From Bryobacteraceae bacterium (GTDB taxonomy: Bacteria; Acidobacteriota; Terriglobia; Bryobacterales; Bryobacteraceae), in contig CANGVB010000025.1 of the NCBI GenBank assembly GCA_947456995.1, positions 1-14,117 of the forward strand: DNA of 14,117 nucleotides, read 5' to 3'. Position 1 is the stretch's first letter. The number at the start of each line of letters is the position of its first letter. The position numbers and the translations under genes are program-made. The notes under the pieces are model-generated. The model saw only the letters and a list, made by a program, of their open reading frames with translations, made no database searches and was not told the DNA's origin. Shown one piece after another: positions 6,406 through 13,489 of this stretch.

Positions 6406-6810
6406 ATGGACAAGGCTCTGCGGTTGTTGGGGAAGTTAAAAAACGAAGTTGTTGGCAATGAAGAACTTGCCCGCGCAGCCTGGCGTGCTGCGGTTGGCGA
6501 TCGCATTGAAGCTCACGCACGATTTCGTGAATTGGTGCGGGATCGAATCGTTGTTGAGGTGGATGACCGGGTCTGGCAGAGCCAAATGCATACGCTTGAA
6601 AAGCAAATCCTTGCCAAGTTGACGCGACTCTTGGGGAAACCTGTGGCGCGGCAGATTGAATATCGAATCGCGATTCCCAAGCCTCAGCCCCAGATGGATG
6701 TTGCTCAAGACTTTCGTTTGGCTCCAAAGGATGTTGAGGCGGGCAAAATTGGCGATCCCGGATTGAGGCGCATGTACCTCAAGTCGAAAAGGCGAGCCTC
6801 TGGCCAGTAG
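6406..6810 (+). CDS. DUF721 / DciA-like protein, putative DnaB helicase loader
   Basis: A 134-residue DUF721 protein. DciA, the studied member, loads the replicative helicase DnaB in most bacteria that lack DnaC/DnaI, through an N-terminal KH-like domain. Here residues 1-90 match the family: Trp26 in ARAAWRAAVGDRI, the strand LVRDRIVVEV, Trp57 in VWQSQM, and a helix ending in LGKPVARQIEYRI. The remaining 45 residues are basic and probably disordered. The start is uncertain: ATG 6406 and a TTG three codons earlier (6397) are both in frame and neither has a good Shine-Dalgarno. It leads gatC by 28 bp, so the three genes are probably co-transcribed. The replication role is family knowledge, not shown here. 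Confidence 0.8.
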   Translation: MDKALRLLGKLKNEVVGNEELARAAWRAAVGDRIEAHARFRELVRDRIVVEVDDRVWQSQMHTLEKQILAKLTRLLGKPVARQIEYRIAIPKPQPQMDVAQDFRLAPKDVEAGKIGDPGLRRMYLKSKRRASGQ

Positions 6811-6838
6811 ACCTCAAGCAATGAGAAGATCTTGAGAG

Positions 6839-7144
6839 ATGCAATTTAGCAAAGAAGACGTCCGGAAAGTAGCCAAGCTGGCCAATCTGGATTTGACCGA
6901 AGCAGAAGTAGAACGTATGGCGCACGACATGGCCGAGGTATTGACCCACATGGAGCAGCTTTCCACCCTCGACACTTCAGCTGTTCAGCCAATGGCACAA
7001 GTTCTTTTTGAAGCCCCTGCAACGGCTTCTTTGCGTGAGGATGCCGTTCGCGACCGCACACTGCTGGGTACAGAAGAAGCGCTGCACAATTCGGCGTTGA
7101 GTGGAGCCGGGCACTTTAAAGTGCCTCGCGTGATTGAGCGCTAG
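6839..7144 (+). CDS. gatC: Asp/Glu-tRNA amidotransferase subunit C
   Basis: A 101-residue GatC, the small belt subunit that wraps GatA and GatB in the GatCAB complex converting Glu-tRNA(Gln) and Asp-tRNA(Asn) to the correctly amidated forms. Family features are the N-terminal helices (FSKEDVRKVAKLANLDLTEAE), the mid linker with a downstream LREDAV, and the C-terminal FKVPRVIE signature. The length is typical (about 95-100). The ATG at 6839 starts exactly where the family does. The gene ends 14 bp before the preferred gatA start, which indicates coupled expression. gatB is not in the window and must lie elsewhere. Confidence 0.95.
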   Translation: MQFSKEDVRKVAKLANLDLTEAEVERMAHDMAEVLTHMEQLSTLDTSAVQPMAQVLFEAPATASLREDAVRDRTLLGTEEALHNSALSGAGHFKVPRVIER

Positions 7145-7149
7145 AAGGA
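7145..7149 (+). promoter_or_regulatory. Ribosome binding site deciding the gatA start
   Basis: AAGGA, directly after the gatC stop codon. It touches the first candidate ATG (7150), which is too close, and sits 9 nt before the second (7159). This favours 7159 as the real start of gatA. Confidence 0.5.
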
Positions 7150-7158
7150 ATGCAAAGC

Positions 7159-8598
7159 ATGGAAAATCTTGGCAACATGTCGATTGCGCAGGTGAAAGAT
7201 GGCCTGCGGACGAAACAATTCAGTGCGCTCGAACTGGCGAGGGAGGCCGTTCGATTCGCGGAAGCTGAAAATTCGAAGACGAATGGTTATCTCACCTTCA
7301 GCCCCGAATTAGCCGAAGAAGCGGCGATCCTGGTAGATGCAAAGATTGCCAGGGGCGAAGATCCCGGCCTTCTGGGCGGAGTGCCGATTGCTGTTAAGGA
7401 CGTCCTTTCCACCAAAGGTGTTCGAACCACCTGTGCTTCAAGGTTGCTCGAAAAATACGTTCCGGCCTACGATGCGACAGCCGTAGAACGCCTCAAGAAT
7501 GCCGGGGCGCTGATTATTGGTAAGGCCAATTGCGATGAATTCGCAATGGGGTCTTCGAATGAAAATTCGGCATTTGGCGCTGTCAGAAACCCCGTTGCAC
7601 TTGACCGTGTTCCGGGTGGATCCAGTGGTGGCTCCGCCGCTGTGGTGGCACAAGGTACGGCAGTTGCTTCATTGGGCTCTGACACTGGTGGCTCTATCCG
7701 TCAGCCCGCTTCCTTTTGCGGAGTTGTTGGCGTTACGCCCACTTACGGCCGTGTCAGCCGCTATGGCCTGGTTGCTTTCGCCAGTAGCCTCGATCACGTA
7801 GGGCCGTTTGCTCGAAATGTTTCCGACGCAGCGGTCGTGTTGGAGGCGATTGCCGGGCGCGATGAACTGGACGCGACAAGCGCTTTTGCTCCCGTCGATG
7901 ATTATCAGACCGAGATGCGCAAGCCTGTTGCAGGGATGAAGATCGGAATCCCGAAAGAGTACTTTGAAGGCCTTGAAGCCGAAACTGGCGACAAGATCCA
8001 CGCCGGACTGGATGTTTTGCGCAAGCTTGGTTGCGAAATCAAGGAAGTAAGCTTGCCACACACGCCTTATGCCATCAGTTGCTACTACATCATCTGTACG
8101 GCTGAAGCCAGCTCGAATCTGGCAAGGTACGACGGTGTTCGCTACACAGCACGCGCTGAAGCCGCGACGCTGACCGATATGTACGCCAAGACTCGTGGTG
8201 AATTCTTCGGCATGGAATGCAAGCGTCGCATCATGCTGGGAACTTACGTGCTAAGCCACGGCTACTACGATGCGTTCTACCTGAAGGCGCAGAAGGTTCG
8301 CACGCTCATCGCTGGAGATTTTTCAAACGCGCTTAAAGACGTTGATGCGCTCGTCGCGCCGGTGAGTCCTTTCCCGGCATTCAAGATCGGCGAAAAGATG
8401 GCAGATCCGATGCAGATGTACTTGTCGGACATCTACACCATCACCGGTGACCTTGCAGGCATACCTTGCATGAGTGTGCCCTGCGGAAAGACCGCAGAAG
8501 GACTCCCTGTTGGGATGCAAATCTTCAGCGGCCACTTCCGGGAGAGCACAATGTTCCGCCTGGCCTATGCATTTGAGCAGGCCGGCGGAGTCGCTTAG
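7159..8598 (+). CDS. gatA: Asp/Glu-tRNA amidotransferase subunit A (amidase)
   Basis: A 479-residue amidase-signature enzyme that releases ammonia from glutamine for transamidation of mischarged tRNA in the GatCAB complex. The Ser-cisSer-Lys triad is complete: Lys80 in PIAVKDV, Ser155 in PGGSSGGSAAVV and nucleophile Ser179 in GSDTGGSIRQPA. Further family stretches are TPTYGRVSRYGLVAFASSLD and the C-terminal GLPVGMQI. The length matches GatA (about 480-490). An upstream in-frame ATG at 7150 would add three residues, but the AAGGA site is better spaced for 7159. It directly follows gatC. Its 3' end lies one base from the stop of the convergent Gfo/Idh-like gene. Confidence 0.97.
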   Translation: MENLGNMSIAQVKDGLRTKQFSALELAREAVRFAEAENSKTNGYLTFSPELAEEAAILVDAKIARGEDPGLLGGVPIAVKDVLSTKGVRTTCASRLLEKYVPAYDATAVERLKNAGALIIGKANCDEFAMGSSNENSAFGAVRNPVALDRVPGGSSGGSAAVVAQGTAVASLGSDTGGSIRQPASFCGVVGVTPTYGRVSRYGLVAFASSLDHVGPFARNVSDAAVVLEAIAGRDELDATSAFAPVDDYQTEMRKPVAGMKIGIPKEYFEGLEAETGDKIHAGLDVLRKLGCEIKEVSLPHTPYAISCYYIICTAEASSNLARYDGVRYTARAEAATLTDMYAKTRGEFFGMECKRRIMLGTYVLSHGYYDAFYLKAQKVRTLIAGDFSNALKDVDALVAPVSPFPAFKIGEKMADPMQMYLSDIYTITGDLAGIPCMSVPCGKTAEGLPVGMQIFSGHFRESTMFRLAYAFEQAGGVA

Positions 8599-8599
8599 G

Positions 8600-9553
8600 C
8601 TACCAGCCCAGTTTCCGAAGCTTGACCGGCTTTCCACCTTGTTCGCGGCTCTTTTGAGCGGCATCGAGGAAGGCAAAAATTTCGATCGTTTCTGCCGTGT
8701 CGACAGGATTCTTGCCCGTCTGGAAGAAGCTTACGAACTCCTTCACGAGGGGTACGTAGGAGTATTCAAACTTTGTGGGCGTCTGGATAATCTTATTGTC
8801 CTTCGTGAAGACGACTGCGCCGAAATCTGAATAGGGGCGGAGTGCCCGAACTGTTCCGATTCGCCCGTCCGACCAGCGGCAGGTGATTTCATCCTGGTCT
8901 GGAGAATAGGTGCGAGTGACCGTTTCGCATCCCTTGCCCATGAGCGTGAACAGCATTTCTGAGGCGTGGATGGCGTACCAGCCGAGTTCGAGATAGTGGT
9001 GCTCCTCAAGTGGCCCGGGGCCCCAAACAACGGCACCCTTGAGGCCAGGCTGGGCAAGTGGAGCAAGGCTTTTTGCCCAGCGCAAGCTGGACGAGGAAAA
9101 CCATGAAACTCCCTTGGCCTTGGCCAATTTTGCGATCTCGACGGCATCTTCCAGTGTGGCCGAGAGGGGCTTGTCGATAAAGAGCGGTTTGCCGGCGGCA
9201 ATTACGGGCCGGGCCTGTTCGAGGTGTGGGCGGCCGTCAACGCTCTCGAGCAAAACGGCATCGACTTTTTTAAGCAGGGTAGCGATGTCAGGAACAATTT
9301 CTACCTTCCAGTCGCGCGCCAATTCTTCTGCGTATTTATCAACGCGGGAGCTGCTGGACTCGATGTCCTTGCTTCCACCCTTAAAGGCAGCGACGATTCG
9401 TGCGCCAGGAATGTAATCAGGGTGTTTGGGGTCGTTCAGAATCTTGCTGAACGCAATGACATGGGAAGTGTCTGTGCCAATAATGCCGATGCGGATGTCG
9501 GCTGCTGTGCCAATCGTGGCGAAGAAAAACAGAAAGCAAATAATAAATCGCAT
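8600..9553 (-). CDS. Exported Gfo/Idh/MocA-like oxidoreductase homologue
   Basis: A 317-residue protein (from the ATG at 9553) with the Gfo/Idh/MocA fold: an N-terminal Rossmann-like strand, the catalytic-type Lys in FIDKPLS (about 125-131), and a His in GWYAIHASEML (about 191-201), where sugar dehydrogenases of this family place their active site. Two things are odd. It begins with a clear Sec-type signal peptide (MRFIICFLFFFATIGTA, cleavage near ADIRIG). The dinucleotide loop reads GIIGTDTSH rather than GxGxxG. The protein is probably exported, where free NAD(P) is absent, so it may hold its cofactor tightly, bind something else or no longer be a dehydrogenase. An ATG at 9562 would add three residues. 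Neither start has a clear Shine-Dalgarno. The substrate is unknown; sugar-related is a family-based guess. Confidence 0.82.
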   Translation of the reverse strand: MRFIICFLFFFATIGTAADIRIGIIGTDTSHVIAFSKILNDPKHPDYIPGARIVAAFKGGSKDIESSSSRVDKYAEELARDWKVEIVPDIATLLKKVDAVLLESVDGRPHLEQARPVIAAGKPLFIDKPLSATLEDAVEIAKLAKAKGVSWFSSSSLRWAKSLAPLAQPGLKGAVVWGPGPLEEHHYLELGWYAIHASEMLFTLMGKGCETVTRTYSPDQDEITCRWSDGRIGTVRALRPYSDFGAVVFTKDNKIIQTPTKFEYSYVPLVKEFVSFFQTGKNPVDTAETIEIFAFLDAAQKSREQGGKPVKLRKLGW

Positions 9554-9576
9554 TGCGGGCATTGTACACTACGGCT

Positions 9577-11679
9577 TTGGTTCGACTCTCCTCACCACTG
9601 CAATTTCTCAAAGGCGTAGGCCCGACGCTGGCTGAAAAGCTGAAAGCAAAAGGCCTCGAAACCGTTGAAGACTTGTTGTTTTATCCCCCCTTTCGCTACG
9701 AAGACCGCAGCCGCTTTGTGCCGTTTCGCCAGATCCGCGAAGGACAGAGTGGGGCAGTGCTTGCAATGGTTGCTTCTACCCGTACCAGAACTTGGCGAAA
9801 AGGGGCTCAAATTTTGTTTGAGGCCGACTTGCAGGACGAACAGGGCAATCGATTGCAGGCGAGGTGGTACAACGCGAAGTATCTCGCCAGCGAGATTGTG
9901 CCGGGCTTGCGATTGGCTTTGTTCGGAAAAGCTGAATTTGATTTTCAAGCCGGGAAGATCTTCCTGGCTCATCCCGACTTTGAAGTGCTGCCGGAAGATG
10001 GCGATCCTGAACTGGCGATGGACATGGGCCGAATTGTGCCCGTCTACGAAACCGTAGGGAAAATTTCCACCAAGCAGATGCGCAGGTTTGTGACGCGAGC
10101 CCTGGAGGTGGTGGGCGAGCTTGAGGATGCACTGCCCGTCGATATCATGCGCAGATTCCGCATGCCGCAACTGGCAAAAGCGGTCTCGGAGGTGCATGAG
10201 CCTCCAGTCGATATGAGTATCGATTCGCTCAACAATCGCCGTTCTCCGGGGCACTGGAGACTGATTTTTGAGGAATTTTTCTGGCTCGAGTTCGGACTTC
10301 TGCGAAAACAACGAGAGGTAAAGCGCACGCCTGGAATTGCTTTTGAGCTGAATGATCAGATCAGAGACAAAGTGAAGCAGATGCTTCCGTTTAAGCCCAC
10401 CTCGGCACAGAAGAGGGCGCTTAAGGAAATCGCGATGGATATGGCCGCGCCTCATCCGATGAACCGATTGCTGCAAGGAGACGTAGGCAGCGGAAAAACG
10501 CTGGTAGCTGCCGAAGCCGCCGTCATTGCCATTGAAAACGGATATCAGGTTGCAATGCTGGCACCCACAGAATTGTTGGCCATGCAGCACTTTCTCTCAC
10601 TGCAGCGCTTTTTCAAACGGCTTGGCTACCCGGTGGCTGTGATGGTTGGTTCTCAGAGCGCGAGAGAGAAGACGCAGATTAAAAAGCTGGTAGCAGAAGG
10701 CTTGGTCAAGCTGGTAGTGGGTACCCATGCGCTGCTTGAAAAGAACGTCGAGTTTCAGAAGCTGGGCCTTGCGATCATTGACGAACAGCACCGCTTTGGA
10801 GTCTTGCAGCGTTTGTTCCTGAGACAGAAGGGGCTGACACCTGATGTGCTCGTAATGACTGCGACGCCAATTCCGCGGACCCTGGCGCTCACCATCTACG
10901 GCGATCTCGACGTTAGCGTGATCGACGAACTTCCTCCTGGCCGCATTGGAATTCAAACCAAACACTTTGCTCAATCGGCCAGCAAAACGGTGTGGGAACT
11001 AGTTCGCCGAGAGTTGCAGCAGGGCAGGCAAGCCTACATCATTTACCCGCTTGTCGATGATTCAGAGCATTCCCCCGATCTCAAGAGTGCTCAAAAAATG
11101 TTTGAGTTGCATGCAGAGAAGATCTTTCCTGAATTTCGAGTTGCCCTGATGCACGGGCAATTACCGGCTGCGGAGAAAGACCTCGTTATGCAGAAATTCA
11201 AAAATCATGAAGTTGACGTCATGGTTTCCACGACCGTGGTGGAAGTGGGGCTCGATGTACCCAATGCTTCGGTAATGGTGATCGAGAATGCGGAGAAGTT
11301 TGGGCTTTCGCAATTGCATCAGCTCCGAGGCCGGGTGGGCCGTGGAGTTCACTCCAGTTACTGCTACCTTGTGACCGGACGGCAGAATGAAGTGAGTGAG
11401 CAGCGAATTCGGGCCATGGTGGAGAGTTCTGACGGATTTCGACTGGCAGAGGCCGATTTGGAGATTCGTGGCCCGGGAGAGTTTTTTGGAACCCGGCAGT
11501 CTGGGGTTCCACAACTTCGTTTTGCTCATATTTTGAAAGACCGGGAAATTCTTGAGATGGCCCGAGGTGAAGCCCGGAGTTTTCTGGACAGGGAGTCAGG
11601 GACCGCGCAAATGAGTTCAGCAGAGCAGTATCTGGAGCAAAACTGGCAACGGCGCTACGGCCTGGTACAGGTAGGATAG
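9577..11679 (+). CDS. recG: ATP-dependent DNA helicase RecG
   Basis: A 700-residue RecG, the superfamily 2 translocase that regresses stalled forks and processes branched DNA. The N-terminal wedge/OB region opens with FLKGVGPTLAEKL, DLLFYPPFRYEDR. The helicase core has Walker A GDVGSGKT (301-308), the DEQH box (402-405) followed by RFG, TATPIPRTL (motif III), motif VI QLRGRVGRG (582-590) and the RecG-specific C-terminal TRG region around RGPGEFFGTRQSG (631-643). The length is normal. The start is uncertain: there is no ATG, and TTG at 9553, 9562 and 9577 are in frame without a good Shine-Dalgarno. I prefer 9577 because it puts the family N-terminus near residue 1; 9553 would overlap the divergent gene's start codon. 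rsmD follows after 7 bp. Confidence 0.95.
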   Translation: MVRLSSPLQFLKGVGPTLAEKLKAKGLETVEDLLFYPPFRYEDRSRFVPFRQIREGQSGAVLAMVASTRTRTWRKGAQILFEADLQDEQGNRLQARWYNAKYLASEIVPGLRLALFGKAEFDFQAGKIFLAHPDFEVLPEDGDPELAMDMGRIVPVYETVGKISTKQMRRFVTRALEVVGELEDALPVDIMRRFRMPQLAKAVSEVHEPPVDMSIDSLNNRRSPGHWRLIFEEFFWLEFGLLRKQREVKRTPGIAFELNDQIRDKVKQMLPFKPTSAQKRALKEIAMDMAAPHPMNRLLQGDVGSGKTLVAAEAAVIAIENGYQVAMLAPTELLAMQHFLSLQRFFKRLGYPVAVMVGSQSAREKTQIKKLVAEGLVKLVVGTHALLEKNVEFQKLGLAIIDEQHRFGVLQRLFLRQKGLTPDVLVMTATPIPRTLALTIYGDLDVSVIDELPPGRIGIQTKHFAQSASKTVWELVRRELQQGRQAYIIYPLVDDSEHSPDLKSAQKMFELHAEKIFPEFRVALMHGQLPAAEKDLVMQKFKNHEVDVMVSTTVVEVGLDVPNASVMVIENAEKFGLSQLHQLRGRVGRGVHSSYCYLVTGRQNEVSEQRIRAMVESSDGFRLAEADLEIRGPGEFFGTRQSGVPQLRFAHILKDREILEMARGEARSFLDRESGTAQMSSAEQYLEQNWQRRYGLVQVG

Positions 11680-11686
11680 TAGAACG

Positions 11687-12235
11687 ATGCGAGTGATTTC
11701 AGGGGAGTTTGGACGACGCAAGCTCATTGCGCCCAAAGGCGAAACAACAAGGCCGACACCAGACCGAATGAGGGAATCTCTTTTCAGTATTCTTGGCGAT
11801 AGAGTTGTTGGCGCCGCGTTCACGGACTTTTATTGCGGTTCAGGCGCTGTTGGGATAGAGGCGCTAAGCAGGGGTGCCAGGCGCTGCACCTTCATAGAAA
11901 AGGATAAGGCAGCTCTGGAGGCACTGCGCACCAACCTTAGCACTCTGGGAGTGGGGCCAAGGGCAGAAGTTGTTGCGAAGCCAGTTGGAGCCGTTTTGAG
12001 TCAAAGAAGGTGGGAGGGAATTGTATTTGTTGACCCTCCCTATGAATCCGAAACTGAATACGAAAACTGCCTGCTATGGCTCGGTAAGTCAGCCGCTGAA
12101 TTAGTGTTGGTGCAGCACGATCGACGCTTAAAGCTGCCTGAACGGGTCGGCCAACTTCAATGTTCAAGGCAGCTAAAGCAAGGCGACAACTGGGTTAGTT
12201 TTTACTATTTGGGCGAAGATTCGGGTACAGCTTGA
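11687..12235 (+). CDS. rsmD: 16S rRNA (guanine(966)-N(2))-methyltransferase
   Basis: A 182-residue RsmD that methylates G966 of 16S rRNA using SAM during 30S assembly. It shows the family N-terminus MRVISGEFGRRKL followed by TRPTPDRMRESLFSIL (21-36), the SAM loop DFYCGSGAVGIEALSRGA (47-64), the acidic strand end FIEKD (69-73) and the catalytic DPPY (116-119). The length is normal for the family. It starts 7 bp after recG, with AGGA (11673-11676) in the recG tail as a likely ribosome site, so the two are co-transcribed. Its last 31 bp overlap the convergent lipoprotein gene. The usual partner coaD is not next to it. Confidence 0.94.
   Translation: MRVISGEFGRRKLIAPKGETTRPTPDRMRESLFSILGDRVVGAAFTDFYCGSGAVGIEALSRGARRCTFIEKDKAALEALRTNLSTLGVGPRAEVVAKPVGAVLSQRRWEGIVFVDPPYESETEYENCLLWLGKSAAELVLVQHDRRLKLPERVGQLQCSRQLKQGDNWVSFYYLGEDSGTA
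12132..12174. other. Inverted repeat inside the rsmD 3' end
   Basis: AGCTGCCTGAAC (12132-12143) and GTTCAAGGCAGCT (12162-12174) can pair over 12 bp with a single bulged A and an 18-nt loop. It lies about 30 nt downstream of the stop of the convergent lipoprotein gene. There is no T-tract on either side, so it is not a canonical intrinsic terminator. It may protect a 3' end or slow polymerase. Confidence 0.35.
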
Positions 12236-12774
12236 ACAGGTTCTGAGGTGTCGAAATCGATTGGAATGTCGATGAACGCCAATTGTTCTTTCCCAACTTC
12301 GCCGCCATCTGTCACTTCGAGCTTGTAGTTTTTAGGGGCAACGTCGAAGAGAATGCGACCTTCTTCTGTTTGGGTTGGACCAATTTTGCGAATGATGCCA
12401 AACCAACCCTTCAGGAAGTCAGCCTCCTGAAGTTCTGGAGTCTCAACATTAGCATTGTCGACTACACGGAATAGTGGCAACTCCACTTCTTTTGCTCCAC
12501 CGTTTGTGATGGACAAGCGGATCACCAGAAAACGCTTTTGGGGGATTTTGGGCTGTCCGATGTCGCCTAGTTGTGAAAAGAAAGTGGCTTCCAACACGTT
12601 AAAAGTCAAATTTCCTACGCTGGCACGTTCGCCCATCTTAAAGGTTTTTGAAGCCTGTTTGATTTTTGCATCGGTTTCAGCCCCGTCTTTTGAACAGGAG
12701 GCTAAAGTGGCTAAAGCAGTCGTCGTCAACAAAAAGGTTCGACGAGTTTGGAACGGCGGTTGAACTTGTGTCAT
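12205..12774 (-). CDS. Tat-type lipoprotein with a DUF4352-like domain
   Basis: A 189-residue protein with a twin-arginine signal, TRRTFLL (10-16), a short hydrophobic stretch and a lipobox LASC with Cys27, so it is probably exported folded by Tat and then lipidated. After a short linker, residues about 45-175 look like a DUF4352-type immunoglobulin-like beta domain: VGNLTFNVLEATF, then RFLVIRLSITNGG with later ELPLFRVVDN, and RILFDVAPKNYKLEV near the end. Proteins with this domain are mostly secreted or surface-attached and of unknown function. The ATG at 12774 lies 10 bp from the start of the divergent exported methyltransferase. Its 3' end overlaps rsmD by 31 bp. Domain assignment is by strand pattern only, with moderate certainty. 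Confidence 0.75.
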   Translation of the reverse strand: MTQVQPPFQTRRTFLLTTTALATLASCSKDGAETDAKIKQASKTFKMGERASVGNLTFNVLEATFFSQLGDIGQPKIPQKRFLVIRLSITNGGAKEVELPLFRVVDNANVETPELQEADFLKGWFGIIRKIGPTQTEEGRILFDVAPKNYKLEVTDGGEVGKEQLAFIDIPIDFDTSEPVQAVPESSPK

Positions 12775-12784
12775 CTTACTCGGT

Positions 12785-13489
12785 ATGAGGGTAATTCACT
12801 TTAGGGTGCGTTGGCAATCCTATCTACCAATCATTTTGGCAATAGTGATAGTGCTTGGTCCTGCGTGCAGGACGATTTTCGGTCAGGGACAGCACCCCAA
12901 GTCGGGTAGAAGGATCGCTCAAGTGATGGGAGCCGCAGGTGCGGATTGGCTTGAAAGAAGCGAGCGGGAGAGTGAAGAAAATCCTGCTAAGGCAATTCAG
13001 TTGCTCAAATTCGAGAAGGGAATGGTTGTTGCCGACGTCGGAGCCGGGAGCGGTTACTACGCCATTCGAATTGCGGAAATCGTGGGACCAACCGGAAAAG
13101 TGTATGCCAACGATATCCAGCCGGAAATGTTGAGCATCCTCAAAAAGCAGCTACGGCAGAAGAAAGTCAGCAACGTCGAACCTGTTTTGGGCACCGAGCA
13201 TGACCCGAAGCTTCCGCCCAAGAGTTGCGACGTTATCCTGCTGGTGGATGTCTATCACGAGTTTTCTCATCCTCAAGGAATGCTGGTAAAGCTTAAGGAA
13301 TCTCTGAAAGATACGGGCAGGCTCGTTCTGCTGGAATACCGCAAAGAAGATCCTTACGTGCCGATACGTCCCGAACACAAGATGAGTGTGAAAGAAGCAA
13401 AGCTCGAAGTAGAAGATGAGGGTTTTGTTTTGGAGAAAGTGCTCGAAGACCTGCCCTGGCAGCACATTCTCATCTTCAAGAAGAAATAA
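12785..13489 (+). CDS. Class I SAM-dependent methyltransferase with N-terminal signal/anchor
   Basis: A 234-residue protein with a Rossmann methyltransferase core: motif I VADVGAGSGYYA (82-93), acidic strand end KVYANDIQ (105-112, Asp110), LLVDVYHEF (152-160) and RLVLLEYR (179-186). Before the core it has a basic N-terminus (RVRW), a hydrophobic stretch at 13-28 and a signal-like end near Gly33-Gln36, so it looks exported or membrane-anchored. SAM is cytoplasmic, which makes this unexpected. An ATG at 12926 (residue 48) with AAGGA 11 nt upstream could give a cytosolic form, but GRRIAQVMGAAGADWLER (41-58) seems to belong to the conserved family, favouring the long form. The substrate is unknown. 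It overlaps the convergent aminotransferase gene by 14 bp. Confidence 0.82.
   Translation: MRVIHFRVRWQSYLPIILAIVIVLGPACRTIFGQGQHPKSGRRIAQVMGAAGADWLERSERESEENPAKAIQLLKFEKGMVVADVGAGSGYYAIRIAEIVGPTGKVYANDIQPEMLSILKKQLRQKKVSNVEPVLGTEHDPKLPPKSCDVILLVDVYHEFSHPQGMLVKLKESLKDTGRLVLLEYRKEDPYVPIRPEHKMSVKEAKLEVEDEGFVLEKVLEDLPWQHILIFKKK

Noticed and set aside
8552..8586. Hairpin at the gatA 3' end (CCGCCTGGCC with GGCCGGCGG) as a terminator
   Set aside because: It pairs with one bulge, but the loop is long and no T-tract follows on either strand; it also falls within conserved gatA codons.
9592..10590. Long minus-strand open frame (332 codons) opposite recG
   Set aside because: It lies fully antisense to strongly supported recG motifs, its peptide is Cys/His/Arg-rich with no family pattern, and it is the kind of shadow frame expected from recG codon use.
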